A stretch of 64,000 bases of DNA, taken from Streptomyces kurssanovii. GTDB lineage: Bacteria; Actinomycetota; Actinomycetes; Streptomycetales; Streptomycetaceae. The notes below the pieces were generated by a model. It did not search any database, had not been told where the DNA came from, and saw only the letters and a program-made list of their open reading frames with translations. Where the stretch lies: assembly GCF_014649695.1 (NCBI RefSeq), contig NZ_BMTN01000002.1, positions 770,559-834,558 on the forward strand, given 5' to 3'. Below are positions 7,706-17,234 of this stretch, in pieces; position 1 is the stretch's first letter, and each line of letters opens with the position of its first letter. A program made the translations under genes and the position numbers.

Positions 7706-8155
7706 ATGGCACAGGACAGGTACGGGACATGGCTGGAGACGGCCGTGGCCGAGGCCCGGGCAGGCCTCGCGGAGGGCGGCATCCCCATCGGGGCCGCGCT
7801 CTACGGTGCGGACGGCACCCTCCTCGGCCGTGGCCGCAACCGCCGTGTGCAGGACGGTGATCCGTCGGCGCACGCCGAGACGGAGGCGTTCCGCGCCGCG
7901 GGGCGACAGCGTTCCTACCGCGGCACGACGATGGTGACGACCCTGTCGCCCTGCTGGTACTGCAGCGGCCTGGTGCGGCAGTTCGGCATCTCACGGGTGG
8001 TGATCGGAGAGGCGGAGACCTTCCACGGCGGTCACGACTGGCTGGCCGGGAACGGCGTGGAGATCGTGCTCCTCGACGACCCGGCGTGCCGGTCGATGAT
8101 GCGCGACTTCGTCGCCGCGAGCCCCGGCCTCTGGCAGGAGGACATCGGCGCCTGA
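7706..8155 (+). CDS. Zinc-dependent nucleoside/cytosine deaminase family protein
   Basis: A 149-residue deaminase of the CDA fold. The zinc site is complete: HAE at residues 56-58 (His56 ligand, Glu58 proton shuttle) and PCWYC with Cys83 and Cys86. The segment after it (VVIGEAETFHGGHDWLAGNGVEIVLLDDPACRSMMRDF...LWQEDIGA) resembles the C-terminal half of yeast cytosine deaminase Fcy1 as I remember it, including the final EDIG. Cytosine deamination is thus more likely than guanine or tRNA adenosine deamination. ATG 7706 has AGAGGAAG upstream. Divergent from the EamA transporter. Confidence 0.8.
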   Translation: MAQDRYGTWLETAVAEARAGLAEGGIPIGAALYGADGTLLGRGRNRRVQDGDPSAHAETEAFRAAGRQRSYRGTTMVTTLSPCWYCSGLVRQFGISRVVIGEAETFHGGHDWLAGNGVEIVLLDDPACRSMMRDFVAASPGLWQEDIGA

Positions 8156-8164
8156 GCGGCGCCG

Positions 8165-8680
8165 CTACGCCGCGGCGTAGGAGTCCCGCAGCTCCTGCCA
8201 GCGCTTCGGTGTCCAGGTGGACCAGTCGGTCGTCGGCCTGCCGTCGAGGGCGTCGTCGAGCAGTTCGAAGTGGTTGTGCCAGCCGGCCAGACAGTCCAGC
8301 AGCACGCCGTCGTCGCAGCGCAGTTCGTTGGTGAAGCGCAGCACGGTGCCGTTGTCGCCGTGCGGTTCGAGGTGGAAGCGGATACGGCCGTGGACGGCGA
8401 CGGTGTACTCGGCGACCCGCTCCACGTCCCAGGCGGTGACACGTCCTTCGGCGACGGTGTGCCGGCCGTCGGCGTCCGCGTTGAGCCAGCGGAGCCGGAC
8501 CGCGCCGCCGACTCTCGGTTCGAGTACGTCGGCGGCGCAGAGCCAGGTCGGCAGCCCTTCGGGCGTGGCGACGGCGGCCCATACCCGGATCACCGGATGC
8601 GGCAGGTGGAGTTCGTACCGCAACAGGTGAGTGCCGTCGTCCCGGGTCTCGACGGTGCCGTGGGGGATTACGTCACTCAT
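8165..8680 (-). CDS. SRPBCC (START-like) family protein
   Basis: A 171-residue soluble protein with the Bet v1/START fold pattern of the AHSA1-like group: HLLRYELHLPHPVIRVWAAVATPEGLPTWLCAADVLEPRVGGAVRLRW, then GRVTAWDVERVAEYTV, and a C-terminal helix LLDCLAGWHNHFELLDDAL. These proteins bind hydrophobic ligands; no specific function can be read. It begins 37 bp after the ccsB stop on the same strand, so it may be the last gene of the cytochrome maturation transcript. It is convergent with the deaminase gene, 9 bp apart. Confidence 0.82.
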   Translation of the reverse strand: MSDVIPHGTVETRDDGTHLLRYELHLPHPVIRVWAAVATPEGLPTWLCAADVLEPRVGGAVRLRWLNADADGRHTVAEGRVTAWDVERVAEYTVAVHGRIRFHLEPHGDNGTVLRFTNELRCDDGVLLDCLAGWHNHFELLDDALDGRPTTDWSTWTPKRWQELRDSYAAA

Positions 8681-8717
8681 GCATCCAGCGTCACCCCTCG
8701 GCGGCGCGGGCGCTACC

Positions 8718-9803
8718 TCACTCCACGCCCGCGTACGAGTGCAGGCTGTTCACGAACATGTTCACGCCGTAGTAGTTGAACAGCCAGCAGGCGAAGGCGA
8801 TCAGCGCCAGGTACGCGGCCTTGCGGCCCTTCCAGCCGGCCGTCGCGCGGGCGTGCAGATAGGCGGCGTAGGCGACCCAGGTGATGAACGACCAGACCTC
8901 CTTGGCGTCCCAGCCCCAGTAGCGGCCCCACGCGTCACCGGCCCAGATCGCGCCCGCGATGATCGTGAACGTCCACAGCGGGAAGACGGCGGCGTTGACG
9001 CGGTAGGAGAACTTGTCGAGCGACGCGGCGGCGGGCAGTCGCTCCAGGACCGAGGTGGCGAAGCGGCCGGGCTTGCCGCCCCGGGCCAGCTTGGCCTCGT
9101 AGGAGTCGCGGAACAGGTAGAGCACGGTGCCCACGGCGCCGAGGTAGAAGACCGCGCCGCAGAAGATCGCGGTGGAGACGTGGATCCACAGCCAGTACGA
9201 GTCCAGGGCGGGGACCAGTTGGTCGCTCTCCGTGTAGAGCCAGGTGACGGCGATGCCCAGGTCGAGCAGCACGGTCGTGACCAGAGGAAGTCCGGCCCAG
9301 CGGACGTTCTTCTTGGCGAGAAGCAGCGCCAGGTACACACCCACAACGACGGTCGAGAACGTCGTGGAGAACTCGTACATGTTGCCCCACGGCGCCCGCT
9401 GCACCGACAGGGCGCGGGAGGTGACGCCGGCCGCCTCGATCAGGAAGGCGAGCGCGGTCAGCGACACGGCGATGCGGCCGTACAGGTCACCGCTCTCGGT
9501 GCCGCCGTGCGCGCCCGGGCCGTCGGGGACGTCACGGGAGCCGCTCGCGGACCGGGTGACGACCTTCGGCTTCTCCAGGACGGCGGTGCCGCCGCCCTGG
9601 ACCTGGATCTTCGGGGCGTCGGCCGGGCTCTGCCGGTCGGGGGCGGTCAGTGCGGCGGCCGTACGGGCCACCTTGCTGCGGCTGCCGAGCGTCCACTCGG
9701 CGATGTGCGCGAAGAAGGCCAGCGTGTAGACGGCCATCGACGAATAGATCAGGTAGTTGCTGATCTCCGCCAGGTTCGCGTTGGTTGCGGCGGCGAGCGT
9801 CAC
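8718..9803 (-). CDS. ccsB: Cytochrome c maturation protein CcsB (ResC-like)
   Basis: Haem-handling membrane subunit of the system II cytochrome c synthase. The 361 residues contain about eight membrane helices and, near residue 300, the haem-binding tryptophan-rich motif WGRYWGWDAKEVWSF, with conserved His residues in the surrounding loops (LWIHVSTAIF upstream, YLHARATAGWKG downstream). The ATG overlaps the resB stop as ATGA. With ResB, CcdA and the TlpA protein upstream it forms a complete system II set. Haem supply by the hem genes elsewhere in the window fits. Confidence 0.93.
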   Translation of the reverse strand: MTLAAATNANLAEISNYLIYSSMAVYTLAFFAHIAEWTLGSRSKVARTAAALTAPDRQSPADAPKIQVQGGGTAVLEKPKVVTRSASGSRDVPDGPGAHGGTESGDLYGRIAVSLTALAFLIEAAGVTSRALSVQRAPWGNMYEFSTTFSTVVVGVYLALLLAKKNVRWAGLPLVTTVLLDLGIAVTWLYTESDQLVPALDSYWLWIHVSTAIFCGAVFYLGAVGTVLYLFRDSYEAKLARGGKPGRFATSVLERLPAAASLDKFSYRVNAAVFPLWTFTIIAGAIWAGDAWGRYWGWDAKEVWSFITWVAYAAYLHARATAGWKGRKAAYLALIAFACWLFNYYGVNMFVNSLHSYAGVE

Positions 9804-11473
9804 TTCTCAGCCCCTTCGGCAGGAACTTCTACGGGTTCAGGCGCGGTCGGCGCCTGTGCATTGAGGGTCACGGCCAGCTCCGCCAGCTCCTCGGGGAGCT
9901 TCGCGGACTCGGCCCGGCCGAGACCGGCCATCTCGACCACGGTCACACCGTCCGCGCCGCGCACCGCGCGCACCCAGACGCGGCGGCGCTGGATGAACAG
10001 TGAGCCGATCAGGCCGGTGATGGCGGCGATCGCGCCGGCCAGCGCCCAGCCGTTGCCGGGCTGCTGGGAGATCTGGAAGCTCGCCCACTCCTTCACCTCG
10101 TTCTCGAAGGTGATGGAACCGGCGCCGTCGGGGAGCTTCATGGTCTCGCCGGGCCGCAGGCGCTGCTTGAGGATCTCCCCGTCGGCGTCCTTGAACTGCT
10201 CCATCTTGCGGGTGTCGAGCTGGTACACGTTCTGCGGCAGGCCGGCGTCGACGCCGAGACTGCCGTGGTAGCCGGTGAGCGCGAGCACCGGGTACTCGAG
10301 CCCGGGGAACTGGGAGAACATGTCGCCGTGTCCCGCGCCGGCGAACGTCGGCACGAAGAAGGCCTGGAAGCCGAGCTGGTCCTTCTTGCCGCTCTTGTCC
10401 CGGTAGCCGTCCATCACCTTGATCGCGCCGGTCGAGGTGACGTTGGAGTCGATCGGCAGCAGCGGCACGGCGCCGCTGGAGACGACCTTGCCCTTGCCGT
10501 CCCTGACGGTGACGACGGGTGCGTAGCCGTGCGACAGCAGATAGACCTTGGTGCCGTCGACCTCGAGCGGCTTGTTGACCTCGATGACCGACTTCCGCGC
10601 GGGACCGTCGCCCATGGACCAGGTGACGGCCGCCTCGTACGTGCGCGGGGTGCCCCGCTGCGGGCCGTCCTTGGCGTACGTCCCGGTGAAGCTGTCCAGG
10701 CTGAAGCTGAACGGCACGAGTTCGTCGGTGTCGAACAGCGATCCGGACTTGAAGTCGTCGTACTGGATGAGCGTGTTGGAGAAGCCGTCGCCCTCGACGA
10801 TCAGCTTTCCGCCCTCGGACTTGAACAGCGTCCCCGTGGCGAACGCCACCAGCATCACGATCAGCGACACGTGGAAGACGAGGTTGCCCGCCTCGCGCAG
10901 GTAGCCCTTCTCCGCGGCCACGGCGTCGCCTGCCGCGTCGGCGCGGAAGCGGCGCTTCTTCAGGATCGCGAGCGCCGCCTCGCGCACCTGCTCCGGATCG
11001 GTCTCGGTGCGCCAGGTGGTGTACGCGGGCAGGCGGGTGAGCCGCTTCGGCGCGCCCGGCGGCCGGCTGCGGAGCTGGCCGACGAACTGCCAGCTGCGCG
11101 GCACGATGCAGCCGATGAGCGAGACGAACAGCAGGATGTAGATCGCGGAGAACCACACCGAGCTGTAGACGTCGAAGAACTGGAGCTTCTCGTAGACCGG
11201 CGTCAGGAGGTCGTGCTGCTTCTTGAACGCCTGCACCTTGAGCTCGTCCACGCTGTTCTGCGGGACGAGGGAACCGGGGATGGCGCCGAGCGACAGCATG
11301 AACAGCAGGATCAGCGCGACCCGCATGGAGGTGAGCTGGCGCCAGAACCAGCGGACCCAGCCGACGACGGAGAGCGTGGGCCCGCCGATGGCCTGGTCGG
11401 CCGGATTCTCCGTGGGGGCGGTGGACAGCTGCGCTCCGGCGTCGCCGAGGTCGCGCTCTTCGGTCTTGCTCAT
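9800..11473 (-). CDS. resB: Cytochrome c biogenesis protein ResB
   Basis: A 557-residue membrane protein, partner of CcsB in attaching haem to apocytochrome c outside the membrane. Three N-terminal helices (VALILLFMLSLGAIPGSLVPQ; FSAIYILLFVSLIGCIVP; LVFHVSLIVMLVAFATGTLF), a large extracytoplasmic region and a final helix (WALAGAIAAITGLIGSLF) match ResB. ATG 11473 (MSKTEERDLG) was preferred to an upstream extension that overlaps ccdA. It starts 4 bp after the ccdA stop and overlaps ccsB, so the four genes are one operon. Confidence 0.92.
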   Translation of the reverse strand: MSKTEERDLGDAGAQLSTAPTENPADQAIGGPTLSVVGWVRWFWRQLTSMRVALILLFMLSLGAIPGSLVPQNSVDELKVQAFKKQHDLLTPVYEKLQFFDVYSSVWFSAIYILLFVSLIGCIVPRSWQFVGQLRSRPPGAPKRLTRLPAYTTWRTETDPEQVREAALAILKKRRFRADAAGDAVAAEKGYLREAGNLVFHVSLIVMLVAFATGTLFKSEGGKLIVEGDGFSNTLIQYDDFKSGSLFDTDELVPFSFSLDSFTGTYAKDGPQRGTPRTYEAAVTWSMGDGPARKSVIEVNKPLEVDGTKVYLLSHGYAPVVTVRDGKGKVVSSGAVPLLPIDSNVTSTGAIKVMDGYRDKSGKKDQLGFQAFFVPTFAGAGHGDMFSQFPGLEYPVLALTGYHGSLGVDAGLPQNVYQLDTRKMEQFKDADGEILKQRLRPGETMKLPDGAGSITFENEVKEWASFQISQQPGNGWALAGAIAAITGLIGSLFIQRRRVWVRAVRGADGVTVVEMAGLGRAESAKLPEELAELAVTLNAQAPTAPEPVEVPAEGAEK

Positions 11474-11477
11474 GAAC

Positions 11478-12242
11478 TCAGATCCCCACCGTGAAGCCGT
11501 TCGACCATCCCTGCATCTCCTGCACCAGCGTGTCCCATGCACCTGTGAGCAGCAGCAGACCGGTCGCGATCATCATGATCCCGCCGATCCGCATCACCCA
11601 TGTGTAGTGCCGCTTGATCCAGCCGAAGGCGCCGAGCGCCTTGCGGAAGGCGACCGCGGCGACGATGAACGGCAGACCGAGACCGAGGCAGTACGCGACA
11701 GACAGTACGGCCCCGCGGCCCGCGCTTCCCTCGTTGAGCGCGAGGGCCTGCACCGACGCGAGGGTAGGGCCGATGCACGGGGCCCAGCCCACTCCGAAGA
11801 GGGCGCCGAGCAGTGGAGCGCCGACCAGGCCGGTCGCCGGCTTCTTGTGGAAGCGGAACTCGCGCTGGGTGAGCCAGGGCATCAGCCCCATGAAGAACAC
11901 GCCCAGCAGGACCATCAGCACGCCGAGGACCTTGGACAGCACGTCCCGGTGTCCCAGCAGGGTGTTGCCGAAGTAGCCGAAGAAGGCGCCGCCGGAGACG
12001 AAGACGACGGTGAAGCCGAGGACGAACAGCGACGCGCCGACGACCATCCGGCCGCGCCTGGCGTCGGCCAGGTCGGTGCCGGTGACGCCGGTCACATAGG
12101 AGAGGTAGCCGGGCACCAGGGGCAGGACGCACGGCGAGAAGAAGGAGACGAGTCCGCCGAGCACGGCGATGGGCAGGGCGAGGAGCAGCGCGCCGCCGAA
12201 CACCGTCTCGTTCATGCCGGACGCTGCGGCCAGAACTTCCAC
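11478..12242 (-). CDS. ccdA: Thiol-disulfide electron conduit CcdA
   Basis: A 254-residue protein with six membrane helices, moving electrons from cytoplasmic thioredoxin to the exported TlpA/ResA protein. The two membrane cysteines are present: FFSPC (Cys38) and GWAPC (Cys156). The GTG start at 12242 lies just after the resA stop, with AGAAG seven bases upstream overlapping that stop; ATG 12215 is a weaker alternative. Second gene of the res operon. Confidence 0.92.
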   Translation of the reverse strand: MEVLAAASGMNETVFGGALLLALPIAVLGGLVSFFSPCVLPLVPGYLSYVTGVTGTDLADARRGRMVVGASLFVLGFTVVFVSGGAFFGYFGNTLLGHRDVLSKVLGVLMVLLGVFFMGLMPWLTQREFRFHKKPATGLVGAPLLGALFGVGWAPCIGPTLASVQALALNEGSAGRGAVLSVAYCLGLGLPFIVAAVAFRKALGAFGWIKRHYTWVMRIGGIMMIATGLLLLTGAWDTLVQEMQGWSNGFTVGI

Positions 12243-12246
12243 AGGA

Positions 12247-12846
12247 TCACTTCTCCGCGATCAACGGGTCGATCATCTTGCGGAGTTCCTCGTCGTCGAG
12301 CGCCCTGAGCGATCGCGCCGCGATCTTCCCTTCCCGGTCGAGGACGATCGTGGAGGGAATGGCCTGCGGGTTGAGGCTGCCCTTGGGGAAACCGTTGACG
12401 ATCAGTTTCCCGATCGGGTCGTAGAGGCTCGGATATCCGACGCCGTAATCCTTCTCGAAGGCGAGGGCGGGGCCCTTCTGCGGGTCGCGGGTGTTGATCC
12501 CGACGAACGCGACGCCGTCCGCCTCGGCCTCCTTGGCGACCTTCGCGAAATAAGGGGCCTCGGAACGGCAGGGGGCGCACCATGATCCCCAGACGTTCAT
12601 CACGACGATCTTGCCCTTGAGGTCGGCGATGTCGAGGTGTCCGCCGTCGAGGGTCTGGCCCGCGAGCTTCTTGGGGGCCTGACGCTCGCCCTTGGCGACC
12701 GTGTCGATGCCACCGGTCCCGGTGACGAAGTTCGTGTCACCGCCGCCTCCGGACTTCCCACCGTCGCCGCAGGCCGACAGGGTGAGCGCACCTGCGGCGA
12801 CCAGGGCGGTCAGCAGGGCGGCGCGGGGGGCACGGCTAAGGCTCAT
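12247..12846 (-). CDS. resA: TlpA/ResA-family lipoprotein thioredoxin
   Basis: A 199-residue exported thiol-disulfide reductase that keeps apocytochrome haem-binding cysteines reduced. A lipoprotein signal ends at LTLSAC (Cys26), so it should be tethered to the outer face of the membrane. The thioredoxin active site WGSWCAPC has Cys90 and Cys93, and IPSTIVLDREGKI carries the cis-Pro loop. It receives electrons from CcdA, encoded directly downstream. First gene of the resA-ccdA-resB-ccsB operon. Confidence 0.93.
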   Translation of the reverse strand: MSLSRAPRAALLTALVAAGALTLSACGDGGKSGGGGDTNFVTGTGGIDTVAKGERQAPKKLAGQTLDGGHLDIADLKGKIVVMNVWGSWCAPCRSEAPYFAKVAKEAEADGVAFVGINTRDPQKGPALAFEKDYGVGYPSLYDPIGKLIVNGFPKGSLNPQAIPSTIVLDREGKIAARSLRALDDEELRKMIDPLIAEK

Positions 12847-12914
12847 GTGAAAAGTTTCGCATGGCCCTGGCGGGGATCTTCCGCACCCCCCTGCGTGCCC
12901 GTTAAGGGCCGTTG

Positions 12915-14165
12915 TCAGGCGGCCTTAAAGAATGCGTTCCAACCACCCGTCGGCGCCTGGCCGGTCCCGAGCGTACGCAGCTTGGCGAGCACCTGCGGAT
13001 CCTGCGCATCGAGCCAGTCGCAGAACTGCCGGAAGGACACCAGCCGTACGTCCTTCTTGCCGGCCATGCCTTTGAGTGCTTCCTCCACGGCGTCCATGTA
13101 GATGCCGCCGTTCCACTGTTCGAAGTGGTTGCCTATGAAGAAGGGTGCGCGATTGGTCTCGTAGGCCCGTTGGAATCCGGCGAGATAGGCGTCCCGCGCC
13201 TGCTTCTTCCAGCCCGGATAGCGGGAGGGCATGCCGTTGGTCGAGTTCTTCGACTGATTGGCCAGCATGTTGTAGTCCATGGAGAGGACTTCGAAGGTGT
13301 GGCCGGGGAACGGGACGGACTGGAGCGGCAGGTCCCAGATGCCGAGCTTCTTCCCGGGCCACATCTGGTGGCCGCCGGGTGAGCTGGCGTCGTAGCGCCA
13401 GCCGAGCCGCTTGGCCGTCGGCAGCAGCCTGTCCTGGCCGAGCAGGCAGGGAGTGCGGCCGCCGACGAGTTCCTTGCGGTAGTCGAAGGGCAGCGGGTCG
13501 ATGTCGTGCCAGCCGCTGTTGGTGCGCCATTCGGTGACGAACTTCACAGCCTGGTCGATCTCGCTCCGCCAGTCCGCGGAGGTCCAGTTGCCGACGGATC
13601 CGGAACCACCGCAGAAATGCCCGTTGAAGTGGGTGCCTATCTCATGGCCGTCGAGCCACGCCTGGCGTATGGACTTCAGCGTGTCCTTGATGTGGTCGTC
13701 CGTGAGATAACCGATGTCGGAGGCGCCGATGGTGTTGTTGGGCGGCCGGTAGAGCGACTTCTTCGATTCGGGCAGCAGATAGATGCCGGAGAGGAAGAAG
13801 GTCATTCCGGCGCCGTGGTCCCTGGCGAGTTCCAGGAAACGGGGGAAGAGGCCGTTGCCGACTTCGCCCGCACCGTCCCAGGAGAAGATCACGAATTGCG
13901 GCGGCGTCTGGCCCGGTTCGAGCCGGACGGGCCTCGGCGGCTGGTGCGGCTGCTTTCCCGTGTCGGCGGTGGAACCGTCGCCGATCAGCCGCACGGGGTT
14001 CTTCGACGGGGAGGGGCTGCTACCGCCCTTGCCCTGGCCGACCCCCTCGGCCGGGTCTGCATGTCCGCCTCCGCCGAAGCCGTTGGAGCCGCAGCCCGCC
14101 ACCCCGACGGCCGCTGCGGCCCCAAGTCCCGCTCCCAGCAATCCCCTTCGGCTGATCTCCCGCAT
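12915..14165 (-). CDS. Exported polysaccharide-deacetylase-like (NodB fold) lipoprotein
   Basis: A 416-residue exported protein. The N terminus has a twin-Arg segment (SRRGLLGAG) and a lipobox (VGVAGC), suggesting Tat export and lipid anchoring. The mature part looks like a carbohydrate esterase family 4 relative: FVIFSWDGAGEVGN in place of the usual TFDDG strand, GMTFFLSGIYLL, and HEIGTHFNGHF in the position of the metal-binding HxxxH motif. The motifs are altered, so activity is not assured. ATG 14165 was chosen; GTG 14180 is an alternative. It sits 68 bp upstream of resA on the same strand. Substrate unknown, presumably a cell-wall or surface glycan. Confidence 0.75.
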   Translation of the reverse strand: MREISRRGLLGAGLGAAAAVGVAGCGSNGFGGGGHADPAEGVGQGKGGSSPSPSKNPVRLIGDGSTADTGKQPHQPPRPVRLEPGQTPPQFVIFSWDGAGEVGNGLFPRFLELARDHGAGMTFFLSGIYLLPESKKSLYRPPNNTIGASDIGYLTDDHIKDTLKSIRQAWLDGHEIGTHFNGHFCGGSGSVGNWTSADWRSEIDQAVKFVTEWRTNSGWHDIDPLPFDYRKELVGGRTPCLLGQDRLLPTAKRLGWRYDASSPGGHQMWPGKKLGIWDLPLQSVPFPGHTFEVLSMDYNMLANQSKNSTNGMPSRYPGWKKQARDAYLAGFQRAYETNRAPFFIGNHFEQWNGGIYMDAVEEALKGMAGKKDVRLVSFRQFCDWLDAQDPQVLAKLRTLGTGQAPTGGWNAFFKAA

Positions 14166-14313
14166 ATCGTCCCCATCCACGCTCTCCTGGTCACGAGAGC
14201 AGTTGCTCGAGCCGGCGAACAAACCGGCACAAGCTGAGATGCGCTGTGGAACTCGCGGGTTCCGGGGAACTCTGCTTATTTTTCTTCAATACGGGTGATC
14301 GAATACGGATCGA

Positions 14314-15111
14314 CTAAGCGCCGAATGCCTTGCTCTTTCCCTTCACCGGCCGGGCACCGGCGAGAAGATGCGGCGGCACAAGATCGCGGGCCGGTTCCGT
14401 GTATCCCACGGAGACGATCCTGTTGCCTTCGTACGTGAAGGTGGTCAGCGAGGCGAGCGTGCACTGCCGGCGCCGCGGGTCGTGCCACAGCCGGCGGCGC
14501 TCCACGAAGCTGCGCACCGTCCAGATGGGCAGCTGGTGGCTGACGCACACGGCCTCATGACCGCGTGCGGCGTCCCGTGCCGCGTCCAGCGCCGCCATCA
14601 TCCGCACGACCTGCTCCACGTACGGCTCGCCCCACGACGGGCGGAACGGGTTGGTCAGATGCCGCCAGTTGCCCGGCTTGCGCAGCGCGCCGTCGCCGAC
14701 GCCGAACGTCTTGCCCTCGAAGACGTTGCCCGCCTCGATCAGCCGCTCGTCCGTCTCGAGAGCGAGACCGTGCCCCTTGGCGATGGGTATGGCCGTCTCC
14801 TGCGCGCGCTCCAGCGGCGAGGCGACGACATGGGTGATGTCCCGGCCGGAGAGATGCTCGGCGACCCGGTCGGCCATCTGCCGCCCGAGCTCGGACAGGT
14901 GGTAGCCACTGCGGCGGCCGTAGAGGACACCGTCGGGATTGTGCACCTCGCCGTGGCGCATCAGGTGCACGACGGTGATCTCGCCGGCGTCGCTCCGGAC
15001 GTCCCCGTCCGTGGCCACGGCGCGCTCCAGGGCCGCCTCGACGGCGCTGTCCTCGGGCGTCAGGGCGCCGGAGCCGTCGCCTCGCTCGGGACGGTGGCTG
15101 CCGGCGCTCAT
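14314..15111 (-). CDS. Histidine phosphatase family protein (phosphoglycerate-mutase-like)
   Basis: A 265-residue protein. An N-terminal stretch of about 45 residues is low complexity, then the phosphatase domain begins with [19 protein letters not shown] (Arg52, His53, Gly54), followed by [13 protein letters not shown] and the second catalytic His in [11 protein letters not shown]. Typical broad-specificity phosphatase rather than a glycolytic mutase. ATG 15111 overlaps the hemL stop as ATGA, so it is co-translated with hemL. Its substrate is unknown. Confidence 0.88.
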   Translation of the reverse strand: MSAGSHRPERGDGSGALTPEDSAVEAALERAVATDGDVRSDAGEITVVHLMRHGEVHNPDGVLYGRRSGYHLSELGRQMADRVAEHLSGRDITHVVASPLERAQETAIPIAKGHGLALETDERLIEAGNVFEGKTFGVGDGALRKPGNWRHLTNPFRPSWGEPYVEQVVRMMAALDAARDAARGHEAVCVSHQLPIWTVRSFVERRRLWHDPRRRQCTLASLTTFTYEGNRIVSVGYTEPARDLVPPHLLAGARPVKGKSKAFGA

Positions 15112-16424
15112 GCCGTGGCCTCCGCGGCGGCGCGGGCGGCGGCGGGCAGGGCGGCGGCGATCCGCTCGATCGCCCGCTCGTCGTGCGCGGTCGACACGAA
15201 CCACGACTCGAAGGCGGACGGCGGCAGGTAGACGCCCTGGGAGAGCATCGAGTGGAAGAAGGCGTTGAAGCGGAACGCCTCCTGCTTCTTGGCGTCCTCG
15301 TAGTCCCTGACCTCGGTCGGCGTGAAGAAGACGGAGAACATGTTGGACGCCGTCTGCAGCCGGTGGGCGACGCCCTCCTTGGTCAGCGCGTCCGTCACCA
15401 GGGTCCGGATCTCCTTCGAGACCGCGTTCACCTTGTCGTAGGCGGCGTCGTCGAGGAGCCGCAGCTGCGCGAGACCTGCGGCGGTGGCGACCGGGTTACC
15501 GGACAGGGTGCCCGCCTGGTAGACCGGGCCCGCCGGGGCGAGGTGCGCCATGACGTCCTCGCGGCCGCCGAACGCCGCGGCGGGGAAGCCGCCGCCCATG
15601 ACCTTGCCGAAGGTCATCAGGTCGGGCGCGACACCGTCGACGCCGTACCAGCCGGCCTTCGAGGTACGGAAACCGGTCATCACCTCGTCGGAGATGTAGA
15701 GCGCGCCGTTCTGCGCGCACGCCGCCTTGAGGCCCTCGTTGAAACCGGGCCGCGGCGGGACGACACCCATGTTGCCGGGCGACGCCTCGGTGATCACACA
15801 GGCGATCTGACCGGCGTTGGCGTGGAACGCGGCGTGCACCGCTTCAAGGTCGTTGTACGGGAGCACGATGGTGTCCCCCGCCTGCGCGCCGGTGACCCCG
15901 GGCGTGTCGGGCAGGCCGAACGTCGCCACACCCGAACCGGCGGCGGCCAGCAGGGCGTCCACGTGGCCGTGGTAGCAGCCGGCGAACTTGATGATCTTGG
16001 GTCGGCCGGTGAATCCGCGGGCCAGCCGGATCGCCGACATGGTCGCTTCCGTACCGCTGGAAACCAGCCGAACCTGCTCGACGGGCTCGACACGGGCAAC
16101 GATCTCCTCGGCGAGGGCGACCTCTCCCTCGCCCGGCGTGCCGAACGACGTGCCGCGCGCGACCGCGGCCTGCACCGCCTCGATCACGGCCGGATGGGAG
16201 TGCCCGAGGATCATCGGCCCCCACGAGCACACGAGGTCGACATACTCGCGTCCGTCGGCATCGGTGAGGTACGGACCGGTACCGGACACCATGAACCGGG
16301 GCGTACCGCCCACAGCACGGAAGGCACGGACGGGAGAGTTCACGCCGCCGGGCGTCACGAGGGACGCGCGGTCGAAAAGCGTCTGCGAAACTGGGGCGTC
16401 ATAGGGAAAGCTCACGGAATCCAT
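15108..16424 (-). CDS. hemL: Glutamate-1-semialdehyde 2,1-aminomutase
   Basis: PLP enzyme making 5-aminolevulinate from glutamate-1-semialdehyde, the second step of the C5 haem route whose first enzyme (HemA) is encoded at 49725. The 438 residues match family length. The PLP lysine is Lys274 in [15 protein letters not shown], the cofactor Asp is in [10 protein letters not shown], and the substrate region [17 protein letters not shown] is intact. Clear ATG start. It heads a two-gene unit with the histidine phosphatase and is divergent from the conserved gene at 16658. Confidence 0.95.
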   Translation of the reverse strand: MDSVSFPYDAPVSQTLFDRASLVTPGGVNSPVRAFRAVGGTPRFMVSGTGPYLTDADGREYVDLVCSWGPMILGHSHPAVIEAVQAAVARGTSFGTPGEGEVALAEEIVARVEPVEQVRLVSSGTEATMSAIRLARGFTGRPKIIKFAGCYHGHVDALLAAAGSGVATFGLPDTPGVTGAQAGDTIVLPYNDLEAVHAAFHANAGQIACVITEASPGNMGVVPPRPGFNEGLKAACAQNGALYISDEVMTGFRTSKAGWYGVDGVAPDLMTFGKVMGGGFPAAAFGGREDVMAHLAPAGPVYQAGTLSGNPVATAAGLAQLRLLDDAAYDKVNAVSKEIRTLVTDALTKEGVAHRLQTASNMFSVFFTPTEVRDYEDAKKQEAFRFNAFFHSMLSQGVYLPPSAFESWFVSTAHDERAIERIAAALPAAARAAAEATA

Positions 16425-16657
16425 GGTCTCAGAGGCTCGGACGTATCTGCGGACAGGTGTTTCACCGCACGTTCGTGGGGGAGGTCACTGTCACGATGAT
16501 CGGGTTGCGCGGCGGGGGCTGCGAGTGGTCGGGTGGAGATATGCATCGCGGTGGCGGACTGGGCGAGGGGACCGACGACCTGGGTCCTGAGCCTGCCCGG
16601 CGCGGAAAGCACCGGCGAGGCGAAGGGGACGAGCCCGCGGGAGGCAGGAGCGGCCGA

Positions 16658-17095
16658 GTGGGGGTGACCTACAAATACTTCGGCGCGCCCGACGGAGCCA
16701 CCGCGGCCCGGGTGCCGATTTCGATGCGCCCCGAGGAGCTCGGCGGCGACGAGCTCGGCATGGGCGGAATGTTCACGAAGATCAAGCCGGAGACCATAGC
16801 GGCCATGGTTCTCACCGGTATCCAGGGCATGCCGTTGAACAAGGTGCCGCCGCTGGAGCTCGTCGTACTGCACCCCGACTACGCGGTGGTGAAGCTGCCG
16901 ATGACCGTGGTCGATCCGCTGCGCGGCATCGGTGAGGAGTCGGTGGGTGCGGCGGCGTTCATATGGTCGACGGTCCCTGACCGGGGCGGCCCCAGGGACG
17001 CGTTCAACGTGTATCAATTGCTCCACGAATGGCAGGATTTCTCCCACCGGCTGCATGAGGCGGGGCATCAGCCGTACTGCCTGGTCTGGCCCTGA
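16658..17095 (+). CDS. Conserved protein of unknown function
   Basis: A 145-residue soluble protein (VTYKYFGAPDGATAARVPISMRPEE..., ending HRLHEAGHQPYCLVWP). I know no domain for it. The frame is open further upstream, but GTG 16658 has GGAG seven bases before it and the upstream extension is low-complexity Gly/Arg, so this start is preferred. Divergent from hemL with 233 bp between, where both promoters must lie. Composition (many Met-Gly-Pro turns, even hydrophobicity) suggests a compact folded protein. Confidence 0.72.
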   Translation: MGVTYKYFGAPDGATAARVPISMRPEELGGDELGMGGMFTKIKPETIAAMVLTGIQGMPLNKVPPLELVVLHPDYAVVKLPMTVVDPLRGIGEESVGAAAFIWSTVPDRGGPRDAFNVYQLLHEWQDFSHRLHEAGHQPYCLVWP

Positions 17096-17234
17096 CCGGG
17101 GATCTCCCGGGTGAGGCCGGATGCCCCGACCCCACCCCCCTCCGTACATCATGACCTGCCACTGGACCTGGCCCTGGCCCGACCCTGACGTGACCCCGCC
17201 GCTCCTGGCCCGCCCCCGGCCCGTCCGGCCGGTG

